The position numbers were made by a program, and so were the translations under genes. DNA of 22,757 nucleotides from Desulfobulbus sp. (lineage in GTDB: Bacteria > Pseudomonadota > Gammaproteobacteria > Burkholderiales > Rhodocyclaceae): NCBI GenBank assembly GCA_009782025.1, contig WQUQ01000199.1, positions 1 to 22,757 on the forward strand, given 5' to 3'. The notes below the pieces were generated by a model. The model was given only the letters and a program-made list of their open reading frames with translations, did no database searches and was not told the origin of the DNA. Shown here piece after piece: positions 20,709 through 22,757 of this stretch (position 1 is the stretch's first letter; every line of letters begins with the position of its first letter).

Positions 20709-21032
20709 TTAGAACGGCAGCTTCATACCGGGCGGCAGGTTGAGACCAGCCGTGAAGCCGGCCATCTTCTCCTGGCTGAGCGCCTCGGCGCGGCGCATGG
20801 CGTCATTGACTGCCGCCGCGACGAGGTCTTCCAGCATTTCACGATCATCCAGCACCGAGGGATCGATGCTGACCCGGCGAACATCGTGGGCGCAAGTCAT
20901 CTGCACCTTGACCATGCCGGCGCCGGCCTGGCCTTCGACCTCGATCTGCGCCAACTGTGCCTGCGCCTTTTTCATGTTTTCCTGCATCATCTGCGCCTGC
21001 TTCATCAGGCCGCCCAGACCACCCTTCATCAT
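20709..21032 (-). CDS. ybaB: YbaB/EbfC nucleoid-associated protein
   Basis: The 107-residue product shows the full YbaB family pattern: [40 protein letters not shown], then [34 protein letters not shown] sequence and [10 protein letters not shown]. It forms dimers and binds DNA broadly. ATG codons at 21032 and 21029 are adjacent, and CGGAGA lies in the gap after dnaX. It lies between dnaX and recR, as usual. Confidence 0.95.
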   Translation of the reverse strand: MMKGGLGGLMKQAQMMQENMKKAQAQLAQIEVEGQAGAGMVKVQMTCAHDVRRVSIDPSVLDDREMLEDLVAAAVNDAMRRAEALSQEKMAGFTAGLNLPPGMKLPF

Positions 21033-21045
21033 TGTGGTATCTCCG

Positions 21046-22629
21046 TTAGGTTATCGGTTTGATCGACGCCTCGACCACCGAGGCATCCAGGGATTCAATC
21101 GCGTCGCGGACAAAGCCATCTCTGGCGATGGCCGCTTCGGCGCGCTCCTGACGTTCCTGGCGCTCACGACCGGCAGTCGCCGCCGGCGTATCAATCTCGT
21201 TGGCGGCCAGTTCAATACGCAAACGCAGCGGCCGGGCGAAATAATCGGACAGGGCTTGCTGCAAGCGCTCGGGCGCCGGCTTCATCTGCAAGTGCGTTTG
21301 CGCTGGCGCCAGGCGCAACAGGCACTCGCCGTCGTCGAGCCGGCGCAATTCGCAATGCTGGGCCAGGGTACGCGCCAAGCCGGACAGCGGCAGCGCGGCA
21401 ATGATGGCATCCCAGTCCTGTTCGCGGCTAGGGACTGCCTGTATCTCTCGTTTGGCCGGCGCGGTGACGGGAACAGCGCTGGTCGCCGGCCGCATTGGCG
21501 CCACCGTAACGTGCGGCCGACTGGCCGCCACCACATCGGCCACCGAACTCGGCCGGAAGGCATGCAGACGCAACAAGGTCATCACAAATCCGGCATATTC
21601 GTCGGGCGCGGCTGGCAACTCGCTACGCCCAACCAGCGCGATCTGATAGGCCAACTGGATGAATTCCGGTGCGAACGTGGCGGCAAGCGCCAGCAGGCGC
21701 TCCCGCTCCGGCTCCTCGTCGTCGATGGCGGCGGGTGCGCATTGGGCAATCTGGATGCGCGTCAGCAGCGTCGCCAGTTCCTGCAAGGCAGCGGCGAACG
21801 ACAGGCTGCGCATGCCGAGATCGGCGGCGACGGCCAGCATCGCCGAGGCATCGCCAGCCGCCAGCGCCTCGAGAATGGCGAACAGATAATCCTGATCGAC
21901 CGTCCCGAGCATGGCGCGCACCTGCCCTTCCTCAACCTTGCCGGCGCCGTGAGCGATGGCCTGATCGAGCAGCGACAGGGCATCGCGCATGCTGCCCGCC
22001 GCCGAGCGGGCGATCAGCGCCAGGGCTGGCGCATCATGGCTGATCTCCTCGGCTTGCAAAATATGCGCCAGATGGCCCGTGATAGCCGCCGCCGGCATTT
22101 GTTTGAGATTGAATTGCAGACAGCGCGACAGCACCGTCACCGGAATTTTCTGCGGATCGGTGGTCGCCAGAATGAATTTGACATGCTCCGGCGGCTCTTC
22201 GAGCGTTTTCAACATCGCATTGAACGCCGAATTGGAGAGCATATGCACTTCGTCGATCACATAGACCTTGAAACGCCCCCGCGTCGGCGCATAAACCGCG
22301 TTCTCCAGCAACTGGCGCATCTCATCGACGCGGGTATTGGTCGCCGCATCAACTTCGAGCAAATCGACGAAACGGCCGCCGTCGATCTCCTGGCAAGCGG
22401 AGCACGTACCGCAGGGCGTCGCCGTGATGCCGCTCTCGCAATTCAGCGATTTGGCCAGGATGCGGGCAATCGTCGTCTTGCCGACGCCACGCGTACCGGT
22501 GAAAAGATAGGCGTGATGCAGGCGCTGCTCGGACAAGGCATGGGTTAGAGCACGAACCACATGCTCCTGCCCGACGAGGGTCGAAAAATTGCGCGGCCGC
22601 CATTTGCGGGCAAGAACCTGATAACTCAT
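21046..22629 (-). CDS. dnaX: DNA polymerase III subunits gamma/tau
   Basis: DnaX is the clamp-loader ATPase of the replicase. The 527-residue reading starts at ATG 22627-22629 ([21 protein letters not shown]). Walker A is GTRGVGKT at 45-52, the zinc module uses C64, C73, C76 and C79, and Walker B with [10 protein letters not shown] is at 122-131. The SRC sensor is in LSRCLQF. Domain III and a shorter tau tail follow. Length is below E. coli tau (643), as in many betaproteobacteria. No slippery run like A AAA AAG was seen, so programmed frameshifting to gamma is not evident. The frame runs 17 codons farther upstream toward ffs, which is less likely to be coding. Confidence 0.97.
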   Translation of the reverse strand: MSYQVLARKWRPRNFSTLVGQEHVVRALTHALSEQRLHHAYLFTGTRGVGKTTIARILAKSLNCESGITATPCGTCSACQEIDGGRFVDLLEVDAATNTRVDEMRQLLENAVYAPTRGRFKVYVIDEVHMLSNSAFNAMLKTLEEPPEHVKFILATTDPQKIPVTVLSRCLQFNLKQMPAAAITGHLAHILQAEEISHDAPALALIARSAAGSMRDALSLLDQAIAHGAGKVEEGQVRAMLGTVDQDYLFAILEALAAGDASAMLAVAADLGMRSLSFAAALQELATLLTRIQIAQCAPAAIDDEEPERERLLALAATFAPEFIQLAYQIALVGRSELPAAPDEYAGFVMTLLRLHAFRPSSVADVVAASRPHVTVAPMRPATSAVPVTAPAKREIQAVPSREQDWDAIIAALPLSGLARTLAQHCELRRLDDGECLLRLAPAQTHLQMKPAPERLQQALSDYFARPLRLRIELAANEIDTPAATAGRERQERQERAEAAIARDGFVRDAIESLDASVVEASIKPIT

Positions 22630-22658
22630 GCGCCCCACACCAAAGCAGAAAATGAAAG

Positions 22659-22757
22659 TGGCGAGCCTAACCCCCGGCACTTGCAGTAAATGGCTGTGGC
22701 TGCTTCCTTCCGGACCTGACCAGGTTCACCATCCTGCAATGCGGGGAGACCCGCCAT
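22659..22757 (-). ncRNA. ffs: 4.5S RNA (bacterial signal recognition particle RNA)
   Basis: On the minus strand the universally conserved SRP helix 8, ending GGTCAGGTCCGGAAGGAAGCAG (plus-strand 22698-22721), is exact. The 5' part begins TGGCGGGTCTCCCCGCATTG near the window edge and pairs with GTGCCGGGGGTTAGGCTCGCC (3' end near 22659). The full length is about 97-99 bases, matching small bacterial SRP RNAs. The 5' boundary is uncertain by a few bases because it lies on the window edge. It binds Ffh to direct membrane proteins. It is located 29 bases upstream of dnaX, a common arrangement. Confidence 0.95.

Noticed and set aside
20740..22548. Plus-strand open frame of 602 codons over ybaB and dnaX
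   Set aside because: It is antisense to genes that are certain, and its protein has no recognisable domain.
21046..22629. Programmed frameshift in dnaX giving a short gamma form
   Set aside because: I looked for an A-rich slippery run with a following hairpin and saw none.
1..22757. CRISPR array, tRNA, rRNA, or complete insertion sequence
   Set aside because: No regularly spaced direct repeats, no cloverleaf sequence with CCA-adjacent features, no rRNA core and no transposase gene were seen.

Overview
The window looks like a chromosomal segment of a GC-rich betaproteobacterium, most likely of the Rhodocyclales. The sequence supports this with ffs-dnaX-ybaB-recR in one run, an sspA-sspB pair, a PhaM-type polyhydroxybutyrate granule protein, and dispersed palindromic repeats. 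Taxonomy is inferred from gene content only; no search was run.

Layout. (1) 1-203: tail of a probable GH3 glycosidase. (2) 208-2112: a compact, less GC-rich restriction-modification cassette. A beta-class DNA methyltransferase (-) is divergent from a protein fusing an XRE helix-turn-helix to a PD-(D/E)xK nuclease (+). It sits between the GH3 gene and waaA. (3) 2160-6067: waaA, phaM, a membrane-anchored methyltransferase and a FeeM-like GNAT fused to a PilZ domain. (4) 6269-9866: a secreted COG3650-like protein, an MBL-fold hydrolase, ypfJ and pyrF, with two palindromic repeat clusters. (5) 9921-13270 (-): a long, tightly packed run, sspA-sspB, a 49-aa ORF, a 66-aa Cys-rich protein, a nucleotidyltransferase, a 67-aa protein and a gamma-class DNA methyltransferase whose 3' end lies in a repeat. 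(6) 13513-17169 (+): a four-gene redox operon made of a Tat-exported 16-Cys ferredoxin, a 10-TM NrfD/DsrP-like protein, a multiheme lipoprotein and a 141-aa unknown, ended by a terminator. (7) 17283-19557: a permuted NlpC/P60 (YiiX-like) protein, two lipoproteins, and a small XRE regulator with two perfect operator palindromes. (8) 19689-22757: an aberrant hemerythrin, then recR, ybaB, dnaX and the 4.5S SRP RNA.

How they work together. The redox operon could move electrons between the quinone pool and periplasmic cytochromes, but no catalytic molybdopterin subunit is encoded beside it. The R-M cassette looks mobile and self-regulated, since the nuclease carries its own DNA-binding domain. The best candidates for undescribed biology are the redox module with its CX3CH haem site, the HTH-nuclease fusion, the GNAT-PilZ fusion, the small-gene operon behind sspAB, and the hemerythrin lacking two canonical metal ligands. 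No tRNA, rRNA, CRISPR array or complete insertion sequence was seen. No stretch over about 300 bases lacks a gene.
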